64,000 bases of DNA, from the NCBI RefSeq assembly GCF_017798005.1, contig NZ_CP072548.1, positions 620,001 through 684,000 of the forward strand. Reading direction: 5' to 3'. The notes under the pieces were generated by a model. It was not told where the DNA came from. It ran no database searches and saw only the letters and a list, made by a program, of their open reading frames with translations. The position numbers were made by a program, and so were the translations under genes. This document shows positions 51,075 to 60,081 of the stretch, piece after piece; the first letter of the stretch is position 1; each line of letters opens with the position of its first letter. The stretch is from Aggregatibacter sp. 2125159857 (lineage in GTDB: Bacteria; Pseudomonadota; Gammaproteobacteria; Enterobacterales; Pasteurellaceae).

Positions 51075-51382
51075 TAAGCGAAATGTACTTGTTCACCATG
51101 TTTGGCACAGGCTTCGGTTAAAGCTTGCCAGAAATCCAAGCCCTCATGATTCACCCAATGGCCGTCTTTGTAAGCAAAATGGAAACCGCCATTGTGGCTC
51201 GCCAACCATAATTCGAACAACGGTTCTTGTTTGTTGATCACAATTTGACTGCGATCGCCAAGCGTAATCGTGAACACGGAGCCTTGGCGATCACAATCCA
51301 CATCACAATCTTGCGCTTCTAATTGTTCTTCGATTTGATTCCAAATTTGTTCAATATTTTGATGAAATTCCATTACATTCAT
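51074..51382 (-). CDS. cyaY: Frataxin homologue CyaY
   Basis: CyaY binds iron through an acidic ridge and regulates iron-sulphur cluster assembly by IscS. I use the ATG at 51382 ([19 protein letters not shown]), giving 102 residues; the frame extends upstream to 51451 without family support. The acidic N-terminal helix and [17 protein letters not shown] beta-sheet motif are diagnostic. It is translationally linked to recQ. Confidence 0.93.
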   Translation of the reverse strand: MNVMEFHQNIEQIWNQIEEQLEAQDCDVDCDRQGSVFTITLGDRSQIVINKQEPLFELWLASHNGGFHFAYKDGHWVNHEGLDFWQALTEACAKHGEQVHFA

Positions 51383-51504
51383 AAAACCACTCCTCGTAAA
51401 TCCTGCTAAAATGGCGATTATAAAGATTTTCCGTGCGTTGTGATAGCACAAAGCCGGATTTAGTGGTAAAAAGAGTAGCCGAAGTGAAGCGCAAGGAGCA
51501 ACCT

Positions 51505-51624
51505 ATGAAAAAACTGATTTCTGTATTTTTACTCGTCACATTGTGTGCGCTAAGTAGCGGTTGCGGTGTTAAAGGCCCATTATATTTTCCGGAACAAGAT
51601 AGTACTCAGCAAACAACGAAATAA
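51505..51624 (+). CDS. lptM: LPS-assembly lipoprotein LptM (YifL)
   Basis: LptM is a short outer-membrane lipoprotein that helps LptD mature its disulfides. The 39-residue precursor has a signal ending in LSSGC and the mature N-terminus CGVKGPLYFPEQ, the conserved LptM motif. The start is the ATG at 51505, with AAGGAG 8 bases before. It lies between cyaY and lysA exactly as yifL lies between cyaY and dapF in E. coli. Confidence 0.9.
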   Translation: MKKLISVFLLVTLCALSSGCGVKGPLYFPEQDSTQQTTK

Positions 51625-51642
51625 CTTTTTATAGGCGACTTT

Positions 51643-52893
51643 ATGGACTTTTTCCAATATAAAAACAATCAACTCATGGCGGAAAATCTGCCAGTCAAAC
51701 AATTGGCCGAACAATTTGGTACGCCTTTGTATATTTACTCTAAAGCTACCCTTGAACGTCATTGGCACGCATTTAATAACGCGTTTGGCGAGCATCCGCA
51801 CTTGGTGTGTTTTGCGGTGAAATCCAACCCGAATATTGCGATTTTAAACGTAATGGCAAAATTAGGATCAGGCTTTGACATTGTGTCCCAAGGGGAATTG
51901 GAACGCGTCCTTGCCGCCGGCGGTGACGCGGCCAAAGTGGTCTTTTCCGGTGTCGCAAAATCTCACCAAGAAATCGCCCGCGCATTAGAAGTCAACATTC
52001 GTTGTTTTAATGTGGAATCGGAAGCAGAATTATTGCGCATTAACCAAATCGCCGGTGAAATGGGCAAAATCGCACCTATTTCATTGCGCGTAAATCCGGA
52101 CGTGGATGCCCATACCCACCCTTACATTTCCACAGGGTTAAAAGAAAATAAATTCGGCGTGAGCGTAGAACAAGCTCGAGAAGTCTATAAATTAGCCGCT
52201 ACCTTATCAAATATTAAAATTGTCGGTATGGATTGTCACATCGGCTCACAACTCACGGAATTACAACCGTTTTTAGATGCGGTAGATCGCTTAATTGTAC
52301 TCATGGAACAATTAAAACAAGATGGCATTCATTTAAAACACTTAGACTTAGGCGGCGGCTTGGGTGTGACTTATACGGACGAAACGCCGCCACATCCGAC
52401 AGACTATGCCAAAGCGTTGTGGGAAAAATTGAGTGCCTTTAGTGAACTGGAAATCATCGTCGAACCGGGACGCGCCATTACTGCAAACGCTGGGATTTTG
52501 GTCACCAAAGTAGAGTATTTAAAATCCAACGAAAGCCGTAATTTTGCCATTGTGGATGCCGGCATGAACGACATGATTCGCCCGGCGTTGTATCAAGCTT
52601 ACATGAACATTCTAGAAATCGACCGCACTTTAGCGCGTGAAGAAAAAATCTATGATGTGGTCGGCCCGATTTGCGAAACCTCCGATTTCCTCGGCAAACA
52701 ACGCAAACTTGCCATTGCGGAAGGGGATTATTTAGCCCAACGATCTGCCGGTGCCTACGGCGCAAGTATGTCTTCTAACTATAACTCTCGCCCAAGAACA
52801 GCGGAAGTGATGGTGGATGGCGATAAAGCTTATCTTATCCGCCGTCGCGAGGCGTTAAACGAATTATGGCAATTAGAAAGCTTATTGCCGTAA
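51643..52893 (+). CDS. lysA: Diaminopimelate decarboxylase
   Basis: LysA decarboxylates meso-diaminopimelate to lysine, the last step of the pathway. The 416-residue PLP enzyme has the cofactor lysine K60 in CFAVKSNPN, the phosphate-binding HLDLGGGLGVTY, and the C-terminal GPICETSDFLG with the active-site cysteine and Y in GAYGASMSS. It is 18 bases after lptM and probably co-transcribed. Confidence 0.96.
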   Translation: MDFFQYKNNQLMAENLPVKQLAEQFGTPLYIYSKATLERHWHAFNNAFGEHPHLVCFAVKSNPNIAILNVMAKLGSGFDIVSQGELERVLAAGGDAAKVVFSGVAKSHQEIARALEVNIRCFNVESEAELLRINQIAGEMGKIAPISLRVNPDVDAHTHPYISTGLKENKFGVSVEQAREVYKLAATLSNIKIVGMDCHIGSQLTELQPFLDAVDRLIVLMEQLKQDGIHLKHLDLGGGLGVTYTDETPPHPTDYAKALWEKLSAFSELEIIVEPGRAITANAGILVTKVEYLKSNESRNFAIVDAGMNDMIRPALYQAYMNILEIDRTLAREEKIYDVVGPICETSDFLGKQRKLAIAEGDYLAQRSAGAYGASMSSNYNSRPRTAEVMVDGDKAYLIRRREALNELWQLESLLP

Positions 52894-52910
52894 CGCAAGG
52901 TGAAACATAA

Positions 52911-52941
52911 AAAATCCCGCAACTGATTTGCGGGATTTTTT
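52911..52941 (+). terminator. Terminator of lptM-lysA
   Basis: AAAATCCCGCAA (52911-52922) pairs perfectly with TTGCGGGATTTT (52928-52939), with Ts after. Flanking As make it usable for hslO in the other direction. Confidence 0.88.
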
Positions 52942-52942
52942 G

Positions 52943-53815
52943 TTAGTGGGTTGATGCTTTTAATTTCTCAATCGTTTCTTTATTGAAGAAATAATGCGTG
53001 CCACAGCATTCGCATTGCATATCGATGGTGCCTTGGTGTTCAGCAAGGATATGGTCAATTTCTTCTTCCGAAATTAACAACAAGGCAGCGCCTGAACGTT
53101 CTTGCGAACAGCCACAGTGGAAGGTCACCGATTGTGGTGCGAAGAGTTCAACGGTTTCTTCGTGGTATAAGCGGTACAACAATTCTTCTGCGCTTAAACC
53201 AAAAATCTCGTCGTCTTTAATGGTGGCGGTTAAGGTGGCTAAATGCTCGAAATCGTCCGGTGAGCCTGAACCATCCGGGACGATTTGTAATAACACGCCG
53301 GCAGCGACCGGTTTGCCGTCATATTCACCACTGCGGATAATCAGTTGGGTTTGGAGTTGTTCGGAACGGATGAAATAGTCTTCTAAACATTCGCTGATGG
53401 TGGGTTTGTCCAGTGGTACGATACCTTGATAACGTTCGCCTTCTTTTGGCGCAATGGTGATCACCAACACGCCTTTGCCGATCATTTGGTGTAGGCTCAT
53501 GTTGTTATCAATATCGCCTTGCAAACGGGCAAGCGCACGGATTTGTTGCTGATCGTTGCCGTTGACTAACGCCAGTTTTAATGGGCCATCGCCTTGAATT
53601 TGCACGGTGATGTCGCCGTTAAATTTTAAGGTGGCGGTCAGCAAACTGGTGGCGACCATCATTTCGCCTAATAAATTGCGCACGGCTTGCGGGTAATGAT
53701 GGGTGTTTAAGGTGTCGTTGAACGTTTGATTTAAGCGTACCCATTCGCCACGTACGGCGCGGTCTTTGAACAAGTAACGATAAAGTTGGTCGTTGTCTTT
53801 AGTATAAGTTGTCAT
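52943..53815 (-). CDS. hslO: Redox-activated chaperone Hsp33
   Basis: Hsp33 is a holdase switched on by oxidants such as hypochlorite. The 290-residue protein has the C-terminal zinc-binding redox switch CGCS (residues about 233-236) and CECC (about 265-268). The start at 53815 (MTTYTKDNDQLYRYLF) matches the family; the frame extends 11 codons further. It is last in yrfG-hslR-hslO, the E. coli order. AraC/Rcl genes nearby also fit oxidant stress, though they are a separate unit. Confidence 0.94.
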   Translation of the reverse strand: MTTYTKDNDQLYRYLFKDRAVRGEWVRLNQTFNDTLNTHHYPQAVRNLLGEMMVATSLLTATLKFNGDITVQIQGDGPLKLALVNGNDQQQIRALARLQGDIDNNMSLHQMIGKGVLVITIAPKEGERYQGIVPLDKPTISECLEDYFIRSEQLQTQLIIRSGEYDGKPVAAGVLLQIVPDGSGSPDDFEHLATLTATIKDDEIFGLSAEELLYRLYHEETVELFAPQSVTFHCGCSQERSGAALLLISEEEIDHILAEHQGTIDMQCECCGTHYFFNKETIEKLKASTH

Positions 53816-53883
53816 CTTTTTTGTTCCTAATTGAATGTTGTTCGCCAAATATAAGGCCGTTTTCCTCGATTACAAGGTGGCGT

Positions 53884-54300
53884 TTATGCTTGGTTTTGAT
53901 GTTTGAATTTAAGTAAATCGCGACGTTCTTTTTTGTCCGGGCGGCGATCAGGGTGCGGCATGGACAGCGCATTCATTTTGCGCGCCATGGCAAGTTTTTC
54001 TCGATTGGCAAGGCTTTGTTCCGTTTCTCGGTAAAGCAGTTGCGCTTCTGGTGCGCCTCGTCGTTGAGTGGAAAGCGCCAACACAACGATTTCCTTTTCG
54101 TCACTGCCTTGGCGTATTTTTAGGGTGGCACCCACTTCTACGATTTTATTTGGTTTGCTACGTTGCCCGTTGTAATGGACTTTGCCTCCGTCAATCATTT
54201 CTTTGGCGAGTGTGCGGGTTTTGTAAAAACGCGCTGCCCACAGCCATTTGTCCAAACGCACTGCTTCTTTTTCTTCTTCCATTTGAGAATGTTTTGCCAT
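53884..54300 (-). CDS. hslR: Ribosome-associated heat-shock protein Hsp15
   Basis: Hsp15 binds 50S subunits carrying stalled nascent chains and helps recycle them. The 138-residue protein has an S4 RNA-binding domain (about residues 13-75, VRLDKWLWAARFYKTRTLAK) and a basic C-terminal tail. yrfG is 12 bases upstream; hslO is about 70 bases downstream. Confidence 0.93.
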   Translation of the reverse strand: MAKHSQMEEEKEAVRLDKWLWAARFYKTRTLAKEMIDGGKVHYNGQRSKPNKIVEVGATLKIRQGSDEKEIVVLALSTQRRGAPEAQLLYRETEQSLANREKLAMARKMNALSMPHPDRRPDKKERRDLLKFKHQNQA

Positions 54301-54312
54301 GTTGCCGCGTCC

Positions 54313-54972
54313 TTACAGTAAAGTGCGGTAGTTTTTGACGGAGAAATGACGCTCAAAGGATTTGTCCGCCAATGTACTGTCCGGATTTTCCACGCCGATG
54401 GTGTAGGCGATGCCAAATTTTTTAGCGCTATCTAACACCGGTTCTGTGTCGTCGATAAAAAGGGTTCGGCTCGGATCGAATGGCGTGAATTGTTGCAAAC
54501 GTTGCCACAAAGACTGTTCCACTTTTGGCGCATTAAACTGATGGCTGGAAAGCAACAAATCAAAGTGCGGTGCTAAATCGCAGTGTTTTAATTTTTCTGC
54601 CAAACTGAACGGATGGCTGTCGGTGAGCAAAATCAATTTCTTGCGGCGCTCGCGGGCAGCCTGTAAAAACGGATATACATCCGACCGCACTTTGATGTAA
54701 TCGCGCTGTTGTTGTAACAATTCGCGCAACGGTAAATCTAAATTCTTCGCCCAAAAATCAATGCAATACCATTGCATACTGAATTCCACCTGCTGATAAC
54801 GGCGATGGATCAGTTCGCGACTTTGTTCCACAGAAAGCTTGAATTTGTCGGCATATGCCTGCGGCACCACCTTTTTCCAGAAACGATGATCGAAATACAG
54901 ATCGATTAGCGTGCCGTCTAAATCCAGAATCACGGTGTCGATTGCTTGCCAGTCAAATTTTTGTTGCGCCAT
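54313..54972 (-). CDS. yrfG: HAD-family GMP/IMP nucleotidase YrfG
   Basis: This 219-residue haloacid dehalogenase phosphatase carries motif I DLDGTLID at about residues 17-24, motif II LLTDSH, and the FIDDTEPVLDSA acidic motif. In E. coli YrfG dephosphorylates GMP and IMP. It heads the yrfG-hslR-hslO group and is divergent from nudE. Confidence 0.88.
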   Translation of the reverse strand: MAQQKFDWQAIDTVILDLDGTLIDLYFDHRFWKKVVPQAYADKFKLSVEQSRELIHRRYQQVEFSMQWYCIDFWAKNLDLPLRELLQQQRDYIKVRSDVYPFLQAARERRKKLILLTDSHPFSLAEKLKHCDLAPHFDLLLSSHQFNAPKVEQSLWQRLQQFTPFDPSRTLFIDDTEPVLDSAKKFGIAYTIGVENPDSTLADKSFERHFSVKNYRTLL

Positions 54973-55059
54973 CCCTGTTGTGGTCCCTTTTCTTTGTAAA
55001 AATAGTGGGGTATGGTATCGCTATTTCGGTAGTTTGTAAAACAAGGGAAGAAGAGAACA

Positions 55060-55617
55060 ATGTTACAAAAACCAACTATTCTCAATATAAAAACTGTAGC
55101 AAAATCAACGATATTTGAAATTCAATCGGTGGATTTGAAATTCGCCAATGGAACGCACCGCACTTATGAACGTTTTCGCCCCGGCAAGTACGCTTCGGTG
55201 ATGGTGGTGGCGATTGATGGCGACGATATGTTGTTAGTGCGTGAATATGCCATGGGAACAGAGCGCTATGAGTTAGGATTTGTGAAGGGCAGAATGGATG
55301 CCGGTGAAACGCCGGAACAAAGTGCCAATCGCGAGTTGCAAGAAGAAATTGGTTTAGGCGCAACATCTTGGGTGCATTTACGTACGATTAATTCATCCGT
55401 TGGCTTCATGAATAATCCAATGCACATTTTATTGGCGCAGAATTTTTATCCGAGCAAACTGGAAGGTGACGAGCCGGAACCGTTGCAAGTGGTACGCGTG
55501 CCGTTGGCAAACATTAACGAATTATTGTATGACCCTGAGTTCAATGAAGCGAAAAATCTGACCGCACTTTATTTACTTCGGGATTATTTACAACGGAAAG
55601 CCTGTGTTAACCCATGA
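55060..55617 (+). CDS. nudE: ADP compounds hydrolase NudE
   Basis: NudE hydrolyses ADP-ribose, NADH and Ap3A. The 185-residue protein carries a complete Nudix box, GRMDAGETPEQSANRELQEE followed by IGLG, near residues 75-98. The N-terminal LNIKTVAKS and the neighbouring yrfG match E. coli nudE, although igaA, which lies between them there, is absent here. Confidence 0.93.
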   Translation: MLQKPTILNIKTVAKSTIFEIQSVDLKFANGTHRTYERFRPGKYASVMVVAIDGDDMLLVREYAMGTERYELGFVKGRMDAGETPEQSANRELQEEIGLGATSWVHLRTINSSVGFMNNPMHILLAQNFYPSKLEGDEPEPLQVVRVPLANINELLYDPEFNEAKNLTALYLLRDYLQRKACVNP

Positions 55618-55631
55618 ATTGGTAGTTGTAT

Positions 55632-56510
55632 TTATCGGTATTTCCCCGGAGAAATGCCGTAATAGGATTTGAAGACTTTGGTAAAGTGGGTGTCTGATTG
55701 GTAGCCCACTTCCGAGGCAATCACGCTAATCGGTTTTTGTGTGTTTTTTAGTAACATTCCTGCCATATTCATTCGCATTATAGTGAGAAATTTACCGGGT
55801 AAAATGCCCGTTTTTTGTTTAAATGCACGAATAAAATTGGCGCGCGACATGGCGCAACTTTCTGCTAAGCTCTCCATGCTCCAGCTTTCCTTGGGATTGG
55901 CTATGATGGCATTCACGGCATTTCTTAAACGCTTGTCCTGTAATGCGCCGAAGATGCCTTGATTGACCTGATGGTGTTGAAGGTAATCTCTGATTAAATA
56001 AGTGAAAAGAATGTTGCATAACGCATTGACGACAACTTCATTGCCGAGGTTATCCTCTGTTTCTTTGCGCAGCAATTTCAGTAAGGCCATGATGGAATCG
56101 TTATTTCCGGCAAGGTGCCACTGCGGTAGATTAAACAGTAAACTTTGCGCAACGTTTAAATAACGGAAATAACCGCAAAACATTTCAAAATCAGCAGATT
56201 CGTTGCTTGGGCTGTTGCGATGTAATGTAAAAACACCTTGAGTGGTTTTGGTAATTTGTGTTTCTGTGTCGGTGCCGTGATAAATAACGTGCTCTTCTCC
56301 GTAGGGCAGAAAAATGACATCGCCCGGTTTGAGCTGGCAGGTTTGGTCTTTCAGCTGAATTTGGCATTCCCCTCGTGACACAATATGAAATCTGCCAATT
56401 AAATTCGGTTCCTGTTTATGATGGATTAGCCAGTCACCTTGAAAACGACAGAGGATATTGATTTCTCCCTCAATGCCTGACTGTCGGACAAGCTGATCTA
56501 AATAGTCCAT
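55632..56510 (-). CDS. RclR-like AraC-family regulator
   Basis: This 292-residue regulator has an N-terminal cupin sensor domain (about 1-130, with LKPGDVIFLPYGEEHVIYHG) and a C-terminal AraC helix-turn-helix pair (about 195-290, WSMESLAESCAMSRANFIRAF and ASEVGYQSDTHFTKVFKSYYG). C21 and C112 (MFCGYF) align by eye with the two redox-sensing cysteines of E. coli RclR, which responds to hypochlorous acid. The next gene upstream on the same strand encodes an RclC-like protein, supporting that reading. It converges on nudE. Confidence 0.78.
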   Translation of the reverse strand: MDYLDQLVRQSGIEGEINILCRFQGDWLIHHKQEPNLIGRFHIVSRGECQIQLKDQTCQLKPGDVIFLPYGEEHVIYHGTDTETQITKTTQGVFTLHRNSPSNESADFEMFCGYFRYLNVAQSLLFNLPQWHLAGNNDSIMALLKLLRKETEDNLGNEVVVNALCNILFTYLIRDYLQHHQVNQGIFGALQDKRLRNAVNAIIANPKESWSMESLAESCAMSRANFIRAFKQKTGILPGKFLTIMRMNMAGMLLKNTQKPISVIASEVGYQSDTHFTKVFKSYYGISPGKYR

Positions 56511-56582
56511 GTTCTACTTTTCTCCTGATTAACAAATGAAGAAGCCTATCACAGAGTGATAAGCTTCATACCGGTGTTTCAA

Positions 56583-57209
56583 TTAGACGGATGCTTTATA
56601 TTTTAAGTAGCGATTCGCACATTCGGCAGCGGCAACTAATCCCCCAGCCATCATAATAATATCTTTAATAACCAAACGTCCCGCGGCGGATAAATATGGA
56701 AAGCCGTAATTTGGTGTAGGCAAATCACCCCCTAAATTAGGCACCCACGTTTCCGGCGTGAAGATCAGGAACGACAGGGTGACAATGGACATACCGAACG
56801 TCAGCAAACCGCCGAGTAGCCCAAAAGTCGGAGACCAGATTCCGGCTAACGTTAATAAGCCGATGGCCACAATGATTGCACCGATAATATAAGACGCTGT
56901 GTAAGTCCCGTTAGCTTTGTGCCATTCAATATTTTTCGCCACCATTTTACCTTCGGGATTTTTATAAAGGGTATATTCTTTTACTAATTCGCCTTTATCG
57001 TTTTGCACTAAATTCGGTCCGTTTTTATAGAGGAAACTTAAAAATGGACTGTTCGAGACAAAATGGGCAATACCATCTGCTTCATATTGACATACTTTTA
57101 ACCCGCCAATCCATACCATAACGATACAAATGGCGATCCGTATAAAGTTAATAAATTGGCGTTGCATCGGGGCAACAATTTTTGCGAGTAATTCAATTAA
57201 TGCATTCAT
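56583..57209 (-). CDS. RclC/YkgB family (DUF417) membrane protein
   Basis: This is a 208-residue inner-membrane protein with about four helices. The pattern FIRIAICIVMVWIGGLKVCQYEADGIAHFVSNSP is the conserved start of the DUF417 family; E. coli RclC (YkgB) is the best-known member and is part of the reactive-chlorine response. A long polar loop (NDKGELVKEYTLYKNPEG) lies between helices 1 and 2. It is upstream of the AraC-type gene on the same strand, with 70 bases between. rclA and rclB are not in view. Confidence 0.8.
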   Translation of the reverse strand: MNALIELLAKIVAPMQRQFINFIRIAICIVMVWIGGLKVCQYEADGIAHFVSNSPFLSFLYKNGPNLVQNDKGELVKEYTLYKNPEGKMVAKNIEWHKANGTYTASYIIGAIIVAIGLLTLAGIWSPTFGLLGGLLTFGMSIVTLSFLIFTPETWVPNLGGDLPTPNYGFPYLSAAGRLVIKDIIMMAGGLVAAAECANRYLKYKASV

Positions 57210-57557
57210 TTTTTAGCCTCATAGAACTTCATCATTCAGTGGATGATACAAAATTTAGTGGTTATTTACCTAAATGGAATAGGTTCGGCGAACTATATAG
57301 GATATAAAGAATAAATAACTTGATGAGACTCGCTATTTTTTATAATTGAGACTAAATCAGATGGATTTAAGATTATAGCGATGTTGGGTAGAGGACAGTT
57401 TTACTATTGAATAGGTTATGGGATTATAAATAGTTTAAAAATATGGCTGATATTTAAATAAAATTCAATTTAAGCAAAATAAATTGAATGAAACTTGATT
57501 ATTCGCCGCTTTTTTGTCAAGGTGTCAATGTTTTTATTAAAAAAAATAGGTAATGAT
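57210..57557. promoter_or_regulatory. AT-rich divergent control region (rclC-like / OPT)
   Basis: This is a 348-base gap with no credible gene. A small inverted repeat GTTC-GGC-GAAC sits at 57283-57293, placed where an RclR-like operator might be. A rightward promoter may be TTGATG (57320-57325) and TATAAT (57341-57346), with a short 15-base spacer. Leftward -10-like TATA runs lie near 57293-57306. Confidence 0.35.
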
Positions 57558-59564
57558 ATGCAATCTACAAACTTAAAAGAATTGACCTTCCGAGGCATGT
57601 TACTCGGCGCGTTGATTACGGTGTTATTCACCGCTTCCAACGTGTATTTAGGTCTGAAAGTGGGGATGACATTTGCGTCGTCGATTCCGGCGGCAGTTAT
57701 TTCCATGGCGGTACTGAAATTCTTTAAAGATTCCAGTATTTTGGAAAACAACATGGTGCAAACCCAAGCGTCTTCTGCGGGTACGCTTTCCTCTGTGATT
57801 TTCGTGTTGCCGGGCTTATTGATGATGGGCTACTGGCAAGACTTTCCGTTCTGGCAAACCATGTTGATTTGTGCGGCGGGTGGTACGTTGGGCGTGTTGT
57901 TCACGATTCCATTACGTCGCGCGATGGTGGTAAATAGCGATTTACCTTATCCGGAAGGCGTTGCGGCGGCAGAAATTTTAAAAGCCGGTAACAATTCTGA
58001 TGCAGACAGCGGTGTGAAAGATATTGCTTATGGCGGTATTTTTGCCAGCGTTGTGGCGTTTTTAACCAACGGTTTGCGTTTGATGGCAGATGGCGCCAGT
58101 GCGTGGTTTACCGGCCCGGGTGGCAAAGCCATCTTCCAACTGCCGATGGGCTTTTCTTTAGCCTTATTAGGGGCGGGTTATTTGATCGGTATTGTTGGCG
58201 GGATTGCCATTTTATTAGGCACTTTCTTTGCTTGGGGCTTAGCGGTGCCATTCTTTACTATGTCCGGTGATTTGCCGACAGATACAACCCTTGCCGGCTA
58301 TGCCATGAGTATGTGGAAAACCAAAGTGCGTTTTATTGGGGTGGGAACCATCGGGATTGCGGCGATTTGGACGTTATTGATGCTGATGAAACCGATGGTG
58401 CAAGGCATGGTGCATTCCTTCCGTATGTTGAAGGGCGCGCAAGAAGCGTCGGATCATCGTATTGATATCGACCTTTCACCAAAAACCATGATTTATATTC
58501 TTATTGCGACCGTGGCATTAATTGTGATCTCATTACATCACTTTATCGCGACCGCGCCGATTTCCCCGGAATTAGCCTTATTATTGGTGGTGGTTTGTAC
58601 CTTCTTAGCGGTGTTTATCGGTTTCTTCGTGGCGGCAGCCTCCGGTTACATGGCAGGGCTTGTGGGTTCATCTTCCAGTCCAATTTCCGGTATCGGGATT
58701 ATTTCCGTGATCGTGATTTCTTTGGTGTTGGTTTCTATCGGCAATGCGTCCGGTTTATTTGATACCGCTGACGGACAGAAATTCTTGACTGCACTGACCT
58801 TGTTTACCGCGTCTATCGTGTTAACCACAGCGACCATTTCTAACGATAACCTGCAAGATTTAAAAACCGGTTTATTGGTCGAAGCAACACCTTGGCGTCA
58901 ACAGGTGGCGTTAATTATCGGTTGTTTCGTGGGCGCATTAGTGATTGCACCGGTATTGGAAATTCTTTACCACGCCTACGGTTTCACCGGCGCATTACCA
59001 CGTCCAGACATGGATCCATCACAAGCCTTGTCTGCACCGCAAGCGACGTTGATGACCACCATTTCACAAGGGATTTTTTCCAATAAATTAGAATGGACTT
59101 ATATTCTTACCGGTGTGGGTTTAGGGGCTGTGTTAATCATTATTGATAGCTTCTTGAAAAAAGTGAGTAACAAAGCCTTTGCTTTACCGGTATTGGCAGT
59201 GGGGATTGGTATCTACTTACCACCTTCTATTAATATGCCGGTTGTTATCGGGGCAGTTTTGGCGTGGTTACTGAACCGCCATATCGCAAAATATGCGGCA
59301 CGAAGCGGGGATAAAGAGGTCAGCAAACGAGCTGAGCGTTTCGCAACGTTATTTTCTGCCGGTTTAATCGTGGGCGAAAGCCTAATGGGCGTTGTGCTAG
59401 CGTTTATCATTGCCGCCTCCGTTACCTCAGGTGGATCTGAAGCGCCATTGGCCTTGAAGTTGGAAAACTGGGGTACGATTGGTGAAGTGCTTGGCTTACT
59501 TGTATTTATCGCCGGAATTGCCTTTTTCACCTTGCGTGTATTACGTGCAAAAAAATCTGCGTAA
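57558..59564 (+). CDS. OPT-family oligopeptide/metal transporter
   Basis: This is a 668-residue inner-membrane protein with about 16 hydrophobic segments. The N-terminus LTFRGMLLGALITVLFTASN and VYLGLKVGMTFASSIPAAV is the OPT signature, and DLPYPEGVAAAEILKAG is conserved in the prokaryotic peptide-type branch. I start at the ATG at 57558, preceded by AGGTAA, rather than 57495. Substrates in this branch may be peptides or metal chelates; the sequence does not tell. Confidence 0.9.
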   Translation: MQSTNLKELTFRGMLLGALITVLFTASNVYLGLKVGMTFASSIPAAVISMAVLKFFKDSSILENNMVQTQASSAGTLSSVIFVLPGLLMMGYWQDFPFWQTMLICAAGGTLGVLFTIPLRRAMVVNSDLPYPEGVAAAEILKAGNNSDADSGVKDIAYGGIFASVVAFLTNGLRLMADGASAWFTGPGGKAIFQLPMGFSLALLGAGYLIGIVGGIAILLGTFFAWGLAVPFFTMSGDLPTDTTLAGYAMSMWKTKVRFIGVGTIGIAAIWTLLMLMKPMVQGMVHSFRMLKGAQEASDHRIDIDLSPKTMIYILIATVALIVISLHHFIATAPISPELALLLVVVCTFLAVFIGFFVAAASGYMAGLVGSSSSPISGIGIISVIVISLVLVSIGNASGLFDTADGQKFLTALTLFTASIVLTTATISNDNLQDLKTGLLVEATPWRQQVALIIGCFVGALVIAPVLEILYHAYGFTGALPRPDMDPSQALSAPQATLMTTISQGIFSNKLEWTYILTGVGLGAVLIIIDSFLKKVSNKAFALPVLAVGIGIYLPPSINMPVVIGAVLAWLLNRHIAKYAARSGDKEVSKRAERFATLFSAGLIVGESLMGVVLAFIIAASVTSGGSEAPLALKLENWGTIGEVLGLLVFIAGIAFFTLRVLRAKKSA

Positions 59565-59582
59565 TCGCTAAAATTCCTCTAC

Positions 59583-59614
59583 AATAGGCTATCTTCTGAT
59601 AGCCTATTTTTTAC
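59583..59614 (+). terminator. Terminator of the OPT gene
   Basis: AATAGGCTATC (59583-59593) pairs perfectly with GATAGCCTATT (59598-59608) around TTCT, followed by Ts. Confidence 0.88.
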
Positions 59615-59626
59615 TCAGGAATTCTT

Positions 59627-60055
59627 ATGTCGTCTAAATTTCCTTACTTAAAAGCATTCATTGTATTTCCGTTTATTCTGCAAATTTTGGGCATGATCAT
59701 CGGGTTTTGTCTTAACGATAATATCGATGAAACGTTTACCGTGACCGATTTAATCGTATTTTATTTTTCTAGCACGTTTTTTATAGCTACCATTCCGGCA
59801 TTTCTAATTGCCTTATGGGCGAAGGCCTACCGTTATACCCGTTATAATGTGTTTGCGATTGTGCTGATTTCAGCGATTATTGCATTTTGTTATAGCAATG
59901 TTGCCGGATATATTTACATGACCTTATTCGAAACATCGATGACCTTTGGGACTTGGTTATATAGTGGCGCATTAGATGTCGCCTTATTATTTAGTTGCGG
60001 TATGGCACTTTATTCCGTGTTGACACTCCCGTTGCTGTTGCCAAAAGAGAGATAA
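59627..60055 (+). CDS. Unknown four-helix membrane protein
   Basis: This is a 142-residue protein with about four membrane segments (about residues 8-27, 42-65, 75-98, 108-137) and few charged residues. I do not recognise the family. AGGAAT precedes the ATG. It ends 26 bases before cysQ and could be co-transcribed with it. Confidence 0.6.
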   Translation: MSSKFPYLKAFIVFPFILQILGMIIGFCLNDNIDETFTVTDLIVFYFSSTFFIATIPAFLIALWAKAYRYTRYNVFAIVLISAIIAFCYSNVAGYIYMTLFETSMTFGTWLYSGALDVALLFSCGMALYSVLTLPLLLPKER

Positions 60056-60081
60056 ATCGACAAAAAATAAGAGGGAATGCA

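Noticed and set aside
57470..57754. Minus-strand open frame opposite the OPT start
   Set aside because: It is antisense to the well-supported OPT N-terminus and has no features of its own.
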